Assembly: GCF_004135975.1 (NCBI RefSeq)
Contig: NZ_CP026538.1
Location: 4,092,001 to 4,156,000 of the forward strand
DNA: 64,000 nucleotides
DNA from: Solidesulfovibrio carbinolicus
GTDB lineage: Bacteria; Desulfobacterota; Desulfovibrionia; Desulfovibrionales; Desulfovibrionaceae
Reading direction: 5' to 3'
Under the pieces are notes generated by a model. That model was not told the origin of the DNA. It saw only the letters and a program-made list of their open reading frames with translations, and made no database searches. Each line of letters begins with the position of its first letter. Position 1 is the stretch's first letter. Positions 63,635-64,000 of this stretch are shown here, in pieces. A program made the translations under genes and the position numbers.

Positions 63635-64000
63635 CGAGTATCTTTTCGCCATGGAGGCCCTGCCCGAGGAGGCGCTTAACGCCCGCAGCCTTGTCGTCCT
63701 CGACCTGGCCGCCGCCGCAACCGGGACCTGCGGCGTGGTCACGGCCGGCCACGGCCTGGCCCTGCCTCTGCCGGCCGCCCTGGCCCAAGGCTCCTGGCAG
63801 CCCGCCGCCGCCGCGCGTCTGCCCATACTGGAGATCCAGGCCAGCCAGGCCGGCTGGCGGCCGGGCGTCGGCGAAACCACGCTTCCCCCGGTTCAGGCCG
63901 CCGCCACAGGGACCATCCCGGCCTTGGCCGAGGCCGTGCTGGTCCCGCTGTTCGCCCTGGCCGGCGGCGGAGCCTGGGCCGCGCTGACCTTGCCCCTTAC
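63618..64000 (+). CDS. Phage structural protein (partial, runs off the window)
   Basis: Begins at tandem ATGs (63618 and 63621) after AGGGGGC, and stays open to the end: MMASLDEYLFAMEALPEE, then Ala/Leu/Gly-rich beta-like sequence (SLVVLDLAAAATGTCGVV, ARLPILEIQASQAGWRPGVGE). At least 127 residues; the 3' end is outside. The block therefore continues beyond the window. Confidence 0.55.
   Translation, partial: MMASLDEYLFAMEALPEEALNARSLVVLDLAAAATGTCGVVTAGHGLALPLPAALAQGSWQPAAAARLPILEIQASQAGWRPGVGETTLPPVQAAATGTIPALAEAVLVPLFALAGGGAWAALTLPL

Overview
The window is a high-GC chromosome segment from a sulfate-reducing Desulfovibrionaceae bacterium, probably a Solidesulfovibrio or Desulfovibrio relative. 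The evidence is the siroheme-dependent heme pathway genes (ahbC, ahbD, hemB), an F1Fo ATPase operon with paired b and b' subunits but no a or c subunit genes, and the overall gene content. The species assignment is inference. High GC produces long antisense ORFs over almost every gene, and these were left out.

Layout. 1-10.7 kb (minus strand): the elongasome operon mreB-mreC-mreD-mrdA-rodA-bactofilin, ending in a terminator, followed by the ATPase operon b'-b-delta-alpha-gamma-beta, with beta cut by the window edge. 10.8-23 kb (mostly plus): a radical SAM protein, a class D beta-lactamase, ogt, and the riboflavin genes ribE, ribBA and ribH with nusB and leuS. Accessory genes split ribE from ribBA: an AT-rich membrane protein, an orphan HicB-like protein, a DUF4019-like protein, a VOC protein and a protein behind a sigma-28-like promoter. 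A frameshifted hicB and an AT-rich trypsin-like protease follow leuS. 23-29 kb: an acyltransferase, a secreted phosphoesterase and an ABC transporter operon with a possible operator. 29.5-41 kb: ahbD, hemB and ahbC with an HDOD protein, an SGNH hydrolase, two tiny proteins and glycogen phosphorylase. 41-54.5 kb: a second sigma-28-like promoter with a 65-residue protein, dinB, a Fur-family regulator, a PhoU-like DUF47 protein, an RND efflux pair, CheY and a chemoreceptor, a membrane protein and trmO. 54.8-64 kb: a phage head and connector gene block with no terminase, integrase or repressor in view.

What stands out. Three copies of a ~100-bp element with TGTCGCGTCC terminal inverted repeats and an internal AT-rich palindrome sit in CTAG-like sites. 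In each copy one end abuts the TAG stop codon of a gene (ahbC, the DUF47 gene, the RND adaptor gene). Two GCCGATAA promoters with identical 16-nt spacing from a TAA(A/T) -35 element precede two otherwise unrecognised proteins, suggesting a motility regulon. mreC appears to start at ATT, placed by a strong Shine-Dalgarno sequence inside the end of mreB. A GC-rich palindromic repeat family occupies many intergenic gaps and has been read into the C-termini of DinB and the phage portal protein. Large perfect palindromes lie at 12639-12687 (22-bp arms) and 49157-49225 (27-bp arms).

No tRNA, rRNA, CRISPR array or FMN riboswitch was seen by eye.
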